In this document: in pieces, positions 11,603-20,753 of the stretch | How the letters are laid out: each line of letters begins with the position of its first letter | Numbering within the stretch: position 1 is the stretch's first letter | Position numbers and translations under genes: made by a program | Assembly: GCA_021907015.1 (NCBI GenBank) | Contig: CP091064.1 | Coordinates: 4,278,001 to 4,342,000 of the forward strand | Reading direction: 5' to 3' | Length of the DNA stretch: 64,000 bases | DNA from: Pectobacterium sp. PL152 | GTDB lineage: Bacteria > Pseudomonadota > Gammaproteobacteria > Enterobacterales > Enterobacteriaceae | The notes under the pieces: generated by a model | The model's database searches: none | The model's input: the letters and a program-made list of their open reading frames with translations, nothing else | Told to the model about the DNA's origin: nothing

Positions 11603-12162
11603 ATGAGATTAAAAAGAAAAAATCGAACCGATGAAAATTCAGGACATTACCATTATTGATAATGCCAGACTTAAAAAGCCATTACCGCCGCCGCATTGGG
11701 TAATGCGATGGAATGGTTTGATTTTGGCGTATATGGTTTTGTGGCGTATGCGCTCGGACAGGTCTTTTTCCCCGGTGCTGACCCCGGCGTACAAATGATT
11801 GCCGCGCTGGCAACGTTCTCGGTTCCTTTTTGGTTCGGCCGCTCGGCGGATATTCTTTGGCGCGATGGGCGATAAATTTGGTCGCCAGAAAGTCTTGTCG
11901 ATCACCATTATTATCATGTCGGTGAGCACATTCTGTATCGGCTTGATTCCGTCTTATGAATCGATCGGTATTTGGGCGCCGATACTGCTGTTGTTGGCAA
12001 AACTGGCGCAGGGATTCTCCGTTGGGGGCGACTATACCGGCGCGGCTGGTGGAATCAACCAGTAATTTATATATGCCGGCATATTACCTGATGGTGATTG
12101 GGCTGATCGGTTTGATTACCGGGATGTCGATGCGTGAAACGGCTGACCGAACAGCATCCTGA
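11603..12162 (+). pseudogene. proP: proP remnant (osmoprotectant/proton symporter) with large internal deletion
   Basis: The first part matches E. coli ProP residues from about 12 to 160 ([64 protein letters not shown]) but needs frame changes. At about 12048 the sequence jumps directly to the ProP C-terminal region ([33 protein letters not shown]) and stops soon after. About 270 residues of the transporter, including most membrane helices, and the C-terminal coiled coil are missing, so no functional symporter can be made. A small terminator 35 bp downstream is probably the original one. Unlike most breaks in this window, this is a large deletion and probably real. Confidence 0.88.
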
Positions 12163-12196
12163 GATTAATTGACGCCATTTACCGATAGTAAACAAA

Positions 12197-12217
12197 CGCC
12201 ACGAATGTGGCGCTTTT
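12197..12217 (+). terminator. small terminator after the proP remnant
   Basis: CGCCAC-GAAT-GTGGCG followed by CTTTT, on the strand of the proP remnant. Confidence 0.65.
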
Positions 12218-12251
12218 GCTATGTCGCGTACAACGACTCTGTCACGTAGGG

Positions 12252-12490
12252 CTAGCGACCAATGAGCCGCAGCTGGGTACAAAATGGGCAACCACAGCCG
12301 TTAACGGAGGTGGCATCGCACTGGCCGGGGTGAATGGTTTCCAGCCCCATTGGCGTAAAGCCAGAAAAGGTGCGCTTAGCCTCATCGATATTGCGCAATC
12401 CAGTCTCCGTAGACTGAGCTATTTTGGCCTGAAACGCCGAGGCTTGTGTCGCGACGAGGGAAAGAAACAGAAATGACAGACCTTTTTCAT
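12252..12490 (-). CDS. small exported Cys-rich protein (about 79 aa, one apparent frameshift at the start)
   Basis: ATG 12490 is followed by five A. With six, the frame reads a clean signal peptide MKKGLSFLFLSLVATQASA and a mature part of about 60 residues: a helical, charged first half, then GFTPMGLETIHPGQCDATSV and NGCGCPFCTQLRLIGR. The four cysteines (C-x9-C-x-C-x2-C) look suited to metal or disulfide bonding. As given, the ATG frame is +1 to the long open frame, consistent with the homopolymer losses seen elsewhere. A Zur-type palindrome lies about 22 bp upstream. I do not recognise the family. The predicted location is the periplasm; a zinc-related role is inferred from the operator. Confidence 0.65.
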
Positions 12491-12511
12491 CGGGCTTATC
12501 CGCTATGGAGT

Positions 12512-12533
12512 TTGGTCTGTTATAACATAACGT
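12512..12533 (-). promoter_or_regulatory. candidate Zur box upstream of the small Cys-rich protein
   Basis: The core TGTTATAACATAAC is identical to the centre of the 34-bp palindrome at 59598-59631 and resembles the enterobacterial Zur operator. It is placed directly before the start at 12490. amn ends at 12598, so the small gene is the only plausible target. Confidence 0.6.
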
Positions 12534-12597
12534 ATTTCGCCGCGCCAGAGTAGCCGACCACCCGAATAGCGTCGGCTGTCTGAACAACGTCATGCGA

Positions 12598-14058
12598 TTA
12601 ACGGAACGGCGGTTCGTTAAAGGTGCGCAGTTTGCGCGAGTGCAGTTTGTCACTTTCCGCCCGCAGCAGATCGATAGCGCAAATGCCAATTTGCAAATGC
12701 TCCGAAATCGCCCCTTCATAGAAACGGTTCGCCTGTCCCGGCAGCTTGATTTCACCGTGTAACGGCTTATCCGAGACGCACAGCAGCGTGCCGTAAGGCA
12801 CGCGGAAACGATACCCCTGCGCGGCAATCGTCGCACTTTCCATATCTACCGCGACGGCACGACTGAGGTTAAAGCGCAGGGCGGAGGCCGCGTAGCGGAG
12901 TTCCCAGTTGCGATCGTCGGTGGTAACCACCGTGCCGGTACGCAGGCGCTGCTTAACTTCTTCTCCCGGCATGCCGCTGACCATTTTGGTGGCGTCGTAC
13001 AGCGCGCGCTGCACTTCGGCGATACTGGGAATCGGGATGTCAGGCGGCAATACGGCGTCCAGTACGTGATCGTCACGCAGGTAAGCGTGCGCCAGCACAT
13101 AATCACCGATGGACTGACTCTCGCGCAGGCCGCCGCAGTGGCCGATCATCAGCCAGGCATGCGGACGCATCACCGCAAGGTGATCGCAGATGGTTTTCGC
13201 ATTGGATGGCCCGACGCCAATGTTGACCATCGTAATCCCTTTACCCTGACGGGGGATAAGGTGATAGGCAGGCATCTGATGGTTCTTCCAGGCCAGATCG
13301 GACACCGTCTGCTCTGGGTTCGGTGTTTCGGCGGTGATGTAGATACCGCCAGCGCAGGATAGCGCCTCATAGGGACTATCGGGATCGGCAATCTGCGCAC
13401 ACGCCCAGCGTACAAACTCATCGACATAACGGGTGTAGTTGGTGAAGAGGATGAACGGCTGAATATGTTCCACCGGCGTGCCGGTGTAGTGTCGAAGCCG
13501 CGCCAGCGAGAAATCAGTGCGCAGGGCGTCGAAGTGCGACAGCGGCGATGTGGTGGTGGCATGAAACAGCCCGTCGGCCGTCTCGTCTCCAATCTGTGAC
13601 AGTTCCGTGGTGGGGAAATGTTTGGCGATGCCCGCGCTCATGGAGCGGTCAAGAATCAGATCGGAACCGTCGAGCACGTAGGGGAACGGAATTTCCTGCT
13701 GTGACGGGCTGACGTCAATGGTGACATCATAATCCCCCTCCAGCAGCGCCAGCTGTTCCGCCAGATAAGCGCGCAGGAATGCCGGGCGGGTCACGGTGGT
13801 AGAGTAGCTGCCGGGATGGGTGAAACGTCCATAGGCGCGATGGCGGGGATGGCCGGTCGAATTGCCGCTCCAACTGACGCGCAGAGCCGGGTAGGAAAAT
13901 AATCCCGCCGCGCGCGCGTTGGCATCGGGCAGGGTGCCATCATTGATGAAGTCCCCGATGGCGTCGCGCAGCGCTGAGACGGCGTCATCATACAGCGCTT
14001 CCAGTTTATCCAGAGTCTGAGTGACGGTAAGACTGACGTGGGCTCCGCTGTTATGCAT
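12598..14058 (-). CDS. amn: AMP nucleosidase
   Basis: 486 residues, close to the 484 of E. coli Amn and highly similar along its length from memory. It splits AMP to adenine and ribose 5-phosphate in the cytoplasm and helps set adenylate levels. The N-terminal regulatory domain (to about residue 180) contains SAGIAKHFPTTELSQIGDET. The catalytic nucleoside-phosphorylase fold carries VNIGVGPSNAKTICDHLAV, MIGHCGGLRESQSIGDYVL and VDMESATIAAQGYRFRVPYG. The C-terminus RKLRTFNEPPFR is conserved. The frame is intact. It is followed by the Zur-type box of the next gene and preceded by the end of the ABC operon; it need not be co-regulated. Confidence 0.97.
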   Translation of the reverse strand: MHNSGAHVSLTVTQTLDKLEALYDDAVSALRDAIGDFINDGTLPDANARAAGLFSYPALRVSWSGNSTGHPRHRAYGRFTHPGSYSTTVTRPAFLRAYLAEQLALLEGDYDVTIDVSPSQQEIPFPYVLDGSDLILDRSMSAGIAKHFPTTELSQIGDETADGLFHATTTSPLSHFDALRTDFSLARLRHYTGTPVEHIQPFILFTNYTRYVDEFVRWACAQIADPDSPYEALSCAGGIYITAETPNPEQTVSDLAWKNHQMPAYHLIPRQGKGITMVNIGVGPSNAKTICDHLAVMRPHAWLMIGHCGGLRESQSIGDYVLAHAYLRDDHVLDAVLPPDIPIPSIAEVQRALYDATKMVSGMPGEEVKQRLRTGTVVTTDDRNWELRYAASALRFNLSRAVAVDMESATIAAQGYRFRVPYGTLLCVSDKPLHGEIKLPGQANRFYEGAISEHLQIGICAIDLLRAESDKLHSRKLRTFNEPPFR

Positions 14059-14120
14059 ATTCTCTCCTTTAAATTCTGTACTTCGGCAGAGGTTAGCTCA
14101 CAGCGTAACTGAAGATGCCC

Positions 14121-14150
14121 AGCCCCGCCATCGTGAAATCTGGCGGGGCT
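14121..14150 (-). terminator. hairpin at the end of the ABC importer operon
   Basis: A perfect 10-bp GC-rich stem AGCCCCGCCA/TGGCGGGGCT with a 10-nt loop lies 47 bp beyond the last permease stop. No U tract follows, so it may only stabilise the 3' end. Confidence 0.45.
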
Positions 14151-14196
14151 GTGAGCGTGAAGATAAGCCAGCGTTTAGGCGGTGTCCCTCGATAGA

Positions 14197-15974
14197 TTAG
14201 TGCTTGTGGCGACCGGAAAGATTCGCCGCGCTCACGGCCAGTATCGACAACACGCCGAGTGCGGCCGCCGGTGCCAGCACGCCCCAGAAGGCACGTTCGA
14301 TATACGGCATTCCTTCTGCCAGCACGCGTCCCCATTCTGGTGTCGGCGGTGAGGCACCCAGACCTAAGAAGCCGAGCGATGCCAGTGCCAGCGCGATGCC
14401 GGGCAATCGCAGCATGGCGTGACGAAAGAGTGGCCCAATCAGCGCAGGCAGAACATAGAGCAGACTGCGCCGTATCGGGCCCACGCCGAGAATCGGCAGC
14501 ATGCGAATATAAGGGCGCGCATTAATTTCGGCGACCAGCGCCGCCGTGTGGGCAGCCAGCGGTGCCCAACTGACAGCAATCACGGCAATCGCCGCGCCCA
14601 TTGCCGTCGGGCCATTGACGGCGGCAACCAGCAGCCCGGCAATCACCGGCGGCAGGGCGTTGGTCACTTCAATCGGGCCCGTGAGTAGGCGTGGGAACAG
14701 CCCAACCAGCAGGCCTATTGCCAGGCAGGCCAGCGAGACTACCAGTGCCAGTAGACAGGTATTTAGCGTGCCGTGTGCGACGCGCGCCAGCAAGTCACGC
14801 CCCATCGCGTCTGCGCCAAAGGCAGCAGCAACGACGGCGGTTGCAGGCGCAGAAAAGCGGACGTATAGGGATCGCGCGGCAAGCCAGCCAGCAACAGCAG
14901 CGCCAGCAGTAGCACGCAGATAACCGGCAGCCAGATTGCATAGCGAGACACCGGGCTACCACGTTCTTCCGGCACGGGCATTGCCCCGCTCCGCAGCGCG
15001 CGTCCGAGAATCAGCAGCCGTACGCCGCTGGCGGCGATACCCGCCAGTGAAGCGATGAGTAAAAGAATCAACACGCCAATCTGCAAGGCGGGCAGATCCT
15101 GTGCGGCCGCGGCTCCCAGCGTCGCACGTCCCAGACCGGGAATTGCGAATACTTTTTCGACAGCGATGGCACCGCCGGTTAACGAAACCAGCACCAGCCC
15201 GACCAGCGGCATCACGCTGGGCAATGTGCGCTTCAGCACCGCCAGTGCGACATGACGACGGCTCACGCCCGCCACGCTCCAGGTGGTGAGCCAGTTTTCG
15301 CTGAACGTGGCGGAGAGTGCGTCGGCAATAATTCGGCCAAGGTAGCCGCCTGCCGGAATACCGAGTGCCAGCGACGGCAGCACCGCGTAGTGTAAGCCCA
15401 GCCAGCCATAGGGCGGAAACCACTGTAGCCAGACGGCGCCGACGATCAGCAGAAACGACGCCAGCAGAAATTCAGGCAGTGCGGTAAATAAGGCGGCAAA
15501 CAGACCGCCTGAACGATGAACCTGACCACGTAATCCCTGCCGAAAGGTTGGGGCGCACAACACGGCAGCCAGTGTGAAGGCCACCAGCGCTGAAGAGGCC
15601 ATCAGCGTGAGCGATACGCCTGCCGCCTGCAACATCCCCGGAAGGACAGGTCGGCCAGACACCCAGGAATTGCCTGCATCGCCGTGTAACAGACCCGCCA
15701 GCCAGTTCAACAGCAATTGCAGCGGGCCCTGATCCAGCCCGAGAGAGTGACGAATGGCATTTAGCGTTTCCGCCGTCGCTTCCTGCTCGCCGGAACGAGC
15801 ACGTAGCAGCGCCAGTGCCGGATCTTGACCGGACAACCACGGCAACATACCAATCAGCACCACGATTCCCGCCAGCGTCAGCAGTCGTGACAACAGCGGA
15901 GTCAGCATGCCGTATCGCGGGCGTTGCGTCTGGTTGATGGTTGCACAGGTGCGGCAATACAGCGGTTCGCTCAT
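14197..15974 (-). CDS. fused ABC permease, DppB-like plus DppC-like domains (one apparent frameshift)
   Basis: The first domain (about residues 20-320) is a DppB/NikB/CntB-type permease: a first membrane helix, then VSLTLMASSALVAFTLAAVL and PEFLLASFLLIVGAVWL, with the EAA-loop region SVAGVSRRHVALAVLKRTLP. With no stop the frame continues into the N-terminal helix of a second, DppC-like permease (YAIWLPVICVLLLALLLLAG). At about 14807 one T appears to be missing. Restoring it gives PFGADAMGRDLLARVAHGTL, the family signature, and the rest of the second permease to GRHKH. The total is about 592 aa in one polypeptide, where relatives use two genes. It starts 38 bp after the binding-protein gene. 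Confidence 0.8.
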
Positions 15975-16012
15975 AAACTCGTCATCTTTCTGGTTGCTGG
16001 GCGTGTTACCCG

Positions 16013-17542
16013 TTATTTCGCGTCGGTAGCAATATGCGTGGCGGCGTTAATCAGCGTGCGTTCACGCGGGTCGCGCAGGGCGTCTTTTACCTGCGCACTT
16101 TCACCCTGAATGACGCGCTCATGCAGCATCGGGATCGCAGCATCGCTGGCAAGGATCAGATTTTCAGCCTGCATGATGGCCTGACGGCGTGCAACGCCCG
16201 CAGGAATCGCAGCCGCTCTTTGTAACGCCTGATCGATTTCCGGGCGGCACAGCTGAGCGATGTTGAATGACCCTTCGCAGGCAAAATCGCTGTACAGATA
16301 AGCCACCGGATCGCCGGAATCCAGCACCGTCGCGCGGGATAAAATAAAGGCGTCAAACTTGCCCGCCAGCGCGTCGGACTCAATCTGCGCATACTCACGC
16401 ACCACCTGTTTCACCGTAAATCCGGCGGCGGTAAGCTGCTGTGCCAGATAGACTGCAACCTCAGGCAGCTCGGCGCGATCGCTGAAGGTTGCCAGCGTGA
16501 TGGTCGCCCCCGCAGGCGTACCGGCTTTGACCGGATTCGCTACCGGCTGGCGCAGTTCTGCCGCCCACGGCAACGCGGGGCCTAACAGACCCTGCGCGAT
16601 GTCGGCGCGTTTCTCATAGACGTTATCCACCAGCTGTTGGCGATTGATGGCATCACGCACGGCGGCACGCATCGCGGGATCTTGCATCACGCCGTGGCGC
16701 GTATTCAGATACAGTGTGTTGGTACGCGGCATCGGGACTTCATGCACCAGCGATTGATTCAACAGCGGTGCCTGAGAAACCGGAATGGCTTCGACAATGT
16801 CTGCCGTGCCGGTACGTAATGCGGCCGCACGCGCCGCACCGTCAGAGACAAAGCTGACGTCGATTCCGCTGGCCTGCGCTTTTTCACCCCAGTAACCGTC
16901 GAATCTATCTAACACCGCGCTGCTGGTGCCAGTAACGCTACGCAGAACAAACGGGCCGCTTCCGGTATTGACCGGGTTAACGACGCCATTCTGGCCGTAG
17001 GCATGAGTAGACATAATCGCCAGCTGTGGGCTGGATAAACGTTGAGGCAGCAGCGGGTCCGCTTTAGCGGTGGAGACAATCACGGCATTATCGCCATCGG
17101 CTTTTACCGTTAGCTGCACGCCGTCCAGAATGCGTGGCTTGGGAGCCGCGGTGGATGCGACGGTGAGCGAGTTGACCACCGTGGCGGCGTTTAACGTGGT
17201 GTTATCGTGAAAATGGACGTTGGGACGCAGCTCAAAACGCCAGGATTTATCATCGATCTGCTGCCATGTTGTCGCCAGCGCGGGCTGGGCTTCGCCGAGC
17301 TTGTCGAGTACCACTAGCGTTTCTGCCGTGCTCCAGCGCGACAGCTTAAAGGCATCATCGCTCAGCGGCGTCAGGCCGGAGCGCGGTGGTTGAAGCATCG
17401 CCAGTTTGATTCGACCGTCATGATGCGAGGTGTGATTTTCCTCCGGCTCGTTGAAGCAACCTGACAGCAGCAGCGTGGCTGATAGCAAGCCAGAAACGGG
17501 CCACAGGCGATTACGCATATTCATCAATCTGTCCTTATTCAT
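16013..17542 (-). CDS. ABC substrate-binding lipoprotein, nickel/opine/peptide family
   Basis: 509 residues. A lipoprotein signal ends in the lipobox LLSGC at about residue 29, so the mature protein is anchored to a membrane facing the periplasm. A short His-containing segment (ENHTSHHDG) follows and could help catch metal. The SBP_bac_5 fold is shown by WRFELRPNVHFHDNTTLNAA, GSGPFVLRSVTG, RFDGYWGEK and TNTLYLNTRHGVMQDPAMRA. It overlaps the MFS stop by 8 nt, so the two are translationally coupled. The family binds peptides, nickel complexes or metal-opine complexes; the Zur-type operator of the operon favours a zinc complex. An in-frame ATG at 17524 is an alternative start. Confidence 0.85.
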   Translation of the reverse strand: MNKDRLMNMRNRLWPVSGLLSATLLLSGCFNEPEENHTSHHDGRIKLAMLQPPRSGLTPLSDDAFKLSRWSTAETLVVLDKLGEAQPALATTWQQIDDKSWRFELRPNVHFHDNTTLNAATVVNSLTVASTAAPKPRILDGVQLTVKADGDNAVIVSTAKADPLLPQRLSSPQLAIMSTHAYGQNGVVNPVNTGSGPFVLRSVTGTSSAVLDRFDGYWGEKAQASGIDVSFVSDGAARAAALRTGTADIVEAIPVSQAPLLNQSLVHEVPMPRTNTLYLNTRHGVMQDPAMRAAVRDAINRQQLVDNVYEKRADIAQGLLGPALPWAAELRQPVANPVKAGTPAGATITLATFSDRAELPEVAVYLAQQLTAAGFTVKQVVREYAQIESDALAGKFDAFILSRATVLDSGDPVAYLYSDFACEGSFNIAQLCRPEIDQALQRAAAIPAGVARRQAIMQAENLILASDAAIPMLHERVIQGESAQVKDALRDPRERTLINAATHIATDAK

Positions 17543-18782
17543 TCACGGTTGAAGCGGATTTAAACGGGCGGCAGATGACCATCATCGCCAGCGAACTGCA
17601 CAGTGGCACCGCGGCGAGCAGTACCCATGGAATGGCAGCCTGTGGCGATGGCGTCAGCGCACGGTCGAGCTGGCTACCGAGTACAAAGTTGCCGACCAGA
17701 ACAGCAATGCCGCCCATCGATGCCAGCGCGCCATAGTGCGCCCCCAGATTCTGGTTGTTGGCAAAACGCGGGATGAGATCCATGCCAACGGGGACGATTA
17801 ACATCTGTCCCAGCGTTAACAGGGTAATCAAGGAGATAGCCGGAAGCAGGCGCTGCCATCCTTCTGACGGCGTGCTGGAAGCAAACAGGGCGACGCTAAG
17901 GAACGAGGCAGATAGCAGTGCGAAGCCCAATGGCAGCATGCGTGCTGCACCAACCCGGCGGGCAAAACGCGCCAGCGGAAGCTGTAATCCGATCACCAGC
18001 AGGGAAGCCAGAACAAACAGCGGGCCGAGGTCTTTCTCACTGCTGCCGGAGCGGTGCAGTTCAACCGGCAGCGCCAGATAAAGCTGGTTGTAGCTGAACA
18101 GGTAAGCGCTGTAGGCAATGATGAACGCCACAAAGCGCCGCTGGCGGAAAGTCTCCCACCATGGGGCGATATGTAGTTCACCCTGATTGCGCTGCGTCGG
18201 CGGCAGGCTGAAAAACAGGACGATGAGCGCGATGACAAAGACGCCCGCGCCAGCGAGCGCCACGCGCTGGAATCCGTATCCAGCCAGTACCGAGCCCAGC
18301 AGGGGACCCAACACCGCGCCTAGCTCGCCGCAAATCGCAAACAGGGCGAACCACTCGGAGCGGCTGCGTTTTCCCTCTTTTTCACTTTGCGTACCGGCTT
18401 GCGCCATTAATGCTTCAATCGCGGGAGAGAACAGGGCTCCGCCGACGCCGGTCAGGCAGGCACCGAGAATAATCGGCCACAGCGAATCGCCCAGCGCCAG
18501 CAGGAGATAACCGCTGATGCGCACGACACAGCCGCACAGGATAATTACGCGTGCGCCAAAGCGGTCAGCCAGCGCGCCGCCGACTAAAAACATGCCCTGT
18601 TGAGAAAAGGTGCGTAAGCCAATCACCAGCCCGATAGCCCAGCCGGAAAGCAGCATGTCGTCACGCAGGAAAATCGCCAGAAACGGCACGACGGCATAAA
18701 AGCCAATGTTGAAAACAAGCTGGCTGCCCAGAAGCAACGGAGGGTAAGGTCGCGGCGTGCGGCTGGCGGTTAGGTCTGACAT
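17535..18782 (-). CDS. MFS transporter, drug/metallophore exporter type
   Basis: 415 residues with about 12 membrane helices. The loop 2-3 motif is GGALADRFGARVIILCG and a second-half motif is ARFARRVGAARMLPLGFAL. It belongs to the DHA1-like efflux group, near YcaD/MdtH and the staphylopine exporter CntE. It sits inside the importer operon between the second ATPase and the binding protein. In CntE/CntABCDF systems an exporter of this class secretes the metallophore that the ABC transporter recovers, and the operon content here is the same. No opine-synthesis gene (cntL, cntM) is in the window, so the exported compound is unknown. The frame is intact. Confidence 0.82.
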   Translation of the reverse strand: MSDLTASRTPRPYPPLLLGSQLVFNIGFYAVVPFLAIFLRDDMLLSGWAIGLVIGLRTFSQQGMFLVGGALADRFGARVIILCGCVVRISGYLLLALGDSLWPIILGACLTGVGGALFSPAIEALMAQAGTQSEKEGKRSRSEWFALFAICGELGAVLGPLLGSVLAGYGFQRVALAGAGVFVIALIVLFFSLPPTQRNQGELHIAPWWETFRQRRFVAFIIAYSAYLFSYNQLYLALPVELHRSGSSEKDLGPLFVLASLLVIGLQLPLARFARRVGAARMLPLGFALLSASFLSVALFASSTPSEGWQRLLPAISLITLLTLGQMLIVPVGMDLIPRFANNQNLGAHYGALASMGGIAVLVGNFVLGSQLDRALTPSPQAAIPWVLLAAVPLCSSLAMMVICRPFKSASTVNE

Positions 18783-18879
18783 GTCATGGTCCGTTATAAG
18801 AAAAGTCGTTATAAAAGCCCGTTATGGGAAAATGTGTTATTGACGCGGTATTTTATTGTAAAAGAATGTTTTCGGCGAG

Positions 18880-19716
18880 CTAATAGCCAGACGTCGACAG
18901 CGCGGGCACGGCCTGCAACAGACGGGCCGTGTGCGCCTGCTGCGGTGACGCCAGCACCTCGGCGGTAGGGCGATCTTCAATGATGCATCCGCCGTCCATG
19001 ACCAGCATTCTGTCGCATAAGCCAGCGAGCATGGAAATGTCGTGCGACACCATCAGTAAGCCCATCTTGTTTTGTTCTGTGACCTGTTGAAGCAGGGCTT
19101 TAATCTGTTCGCGCAGCGGCAAATCCAGGCCGCTGACGGGTTCATCCGCCAGTAAAAATTCGGGTTGAATCATCAGCGCTCGTGCCAGCGCGACGCGCTG
19201 TGCCTGCCCACCGGAAAGCTGTCCGGCGACCTTGTCCAGAAGCGTAGCGCTTAGCCCGACCTGATCCATGACTTCACGCAGGCGGGTCGAATTCTTTCCA
19301 TTAACATGTCGGTTTTCATCAGGACGGAGCCGTTTCAGCGGCTCGGTGAGAAGATCGGCAACGCGCTGATGCGGTGCAAGCGAGCCCGCCGGATCCTGCG
19401 GAATATACTGAACGCGGCGGCGATACCAGAGCAGCGAACGTACCGATCCCGGTTTAATCAGGTTGCCGTCGCAGTACACGGCGCCACGCTCCGGCGCTTC
19501 AAGCGCGAGCAGCGTTTTTAGCAGCGTGGATTTACCGCAGCCGGACGCACCAACCAGCCCGACGCGTTCATGCTGTTGCATCGCCAGCGACAGGTCATGA
19601 AAAATCGCACTGGCAGGATTGGCCTTTTGCCACGGTAAACGTGACGTCTGACGATAGCGGCTGACATGTTCGAGGCTTAAAAACGGTGTGGGAACCGCAT
19701 GCAGGTGGTGGTTCAT
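18880..19716 (-). CDS. ABC transporter ATPase, DppF/CntF type
   Basis: 278 residues. Walker A is GLVGASGCGKSTLLK, the Q-loop is VQYIPQDPAGSLAPHQ, the signature is QLSGGQAQRVALARAL, Walker B is FLLADEPVSGLD and the switch His is in MVSHDISML. The oligopeptide/nickel subfamily is indicated by the PAGSL element and the C-terminal extension after VLASPQQAHTARLLQAVPAL. It starts 4 nt inside the end of the preceding ATPase gene, so the two are coupled. It should form the heterodimeric motor with the DppD-like ATPase for the fused permease. The frame is intact. Confidence 0.88.
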   Translation of the reverse strand: MNHHLHAVPTPFLSLEHVSRYRQTSRLPWQKANPASAIFHDLSLAMQQHERVGLVGASGCGKSTLLKTLLALEAPERGAVYCDGNLIKPGSVRSLLWYRRRVQYIPQDPAGSLAPHQRVADLLTEPLKRLRPDENRHVNGKNSTRLREVMDQVGLSATLLDKVAGQLSGGQAQRVALARALMIQPEFLLADEPVSGLDLPLREQIKALLQQVTEQNKMGLLMVSHDISMLAGLCDRMLVMDGGCIIEDRPTAEVLASPQQAHTARLLQAVPALSTSGY

Positions 19717-20551
19717 CCAGCGAGCGCTCCGACAGTGGCTGAAGGTCGTACATTTGCCAGTAACACATTGTCGGATAAAAGCGTGTCAGCGCGACGTGCG
19801 GCAGCGACCAGACTGCGGGTATACGGTTGCTGTGGTGCATTCAGCAGTTGCAGCATACTGCCGGATTCCACGATCTGCCCGTTCTCCATCACCAGTCCGC
19901 GTTGGCAGAGCTGGGCGGCGACAGCGATATCATGTGTAATAAACAACAGGGCGGGGGCATCCGGCTGCGCGCTACGTTCCTGTAAGACTTGCAATACCTG
20001 CTGCTGGGTAATGACATCAAGCGCGGTGGTGGGTTCGTCCGCCACCAGCAGACGCGTCTTGCCGAGCAGCGCAAGGGTAATACAAATGCGCTGACGCTGG
20101 CCGCCGGACAATTCGGCGGGATAGCGTTGCAGCAGGTTGGGGATATCATCCAACTGCATGGCGCTAAGGAGCGCTGAAAGCTCTGCGGAAGAGGTGGTTT
20201 TCAACGCCAGTGACAGCTGCTTTCCTAACGGCATAAGGGGATTCAGCGCCGTTGCCGAATCCTGAACACGGCAGAGACGCGGCCAGTCTGCGGGCGGGCC
20301 AGCGCTTTCAACTGACCCACCTCTTCGCCATTGACCCGAATGCTACCACTAAGCTGACAACCCGCTGGCGGCGTGCCGATGACTGCTTTGGCAGTGAGGG
20401 ATTTACCGGAACCGGATGCGCCGAGTAAACAGACACGTTCACCCGCGAACAGCGTAAAACTGATATCGCTGACTTTGGTTTCGCCACCCATAGACAGGCT
20501 AAGGTCCTCTACCTGAAGAATGGCGTCTGTGTGTCTGTTCCAGTTAATCAT
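19713..20551 (-). CDS. ABC transporter ATPase, DppD/CntD type (one apparent frameshift)
   Basis: The start is ATG 20551 (MINWNRHTDAILQVEDLSLS). Walker A GASGSGKSLTAKAVIG is in the first frame. At about 20262 one C seems lost; with it the Q-loop reads VFQDSATALNPLMPLGKQLS and the second frame follows with the signature [15 protein letters not shown], Walker B LLVADEPTTALD and the switch FITHDIAVA. The corrected length is about 279 aa, normal for the family. It is the first gene of the five-gene operon (ATPase, ATPase, MFS, binding protein, fused permease). A Zur-type palindrome lies about 30 bp upstream. Confidence 0.85.
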
Positions 20552-20575
20552 GGTTAACGTATACGGTTGGTGTAA

Positions 20576-20602
20576 ATAGATATGTAATAACATAACAAAT
20601 TA
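20576..20602 (-). promoter_or_regulatory. candidate Zur box of the ABC importer operon
   Basis: TATGTAATAACATAACAAAT differs by one base from the matching half of the 34-bp palindrome at 59598-59631. It lies 25-50 bp before the first gene of the operon. Zinc repression of the importer is inferred. Confidence 0.65.
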
Positions 20603-20753
20603 CGACGAAGTGATGCAAAGAAAATGTGATCCAGCGCGTATAAATTGGCGCAGAGACGCCGTCTTAGTCGACTGCGTCGATGATTAAATAGAGGGGAGTA
20701 AAGAATAAACCGTAGGGAAGTGCGGACTATCTCGTGGCGTGTATTTTTAGAGT

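Noticed and set aside
13066-13362. open frame opposite amn
   Set aside because: Shadow of the highly conserved amn coding sequence; many such antisense frames occur in the GC-rich genes here.
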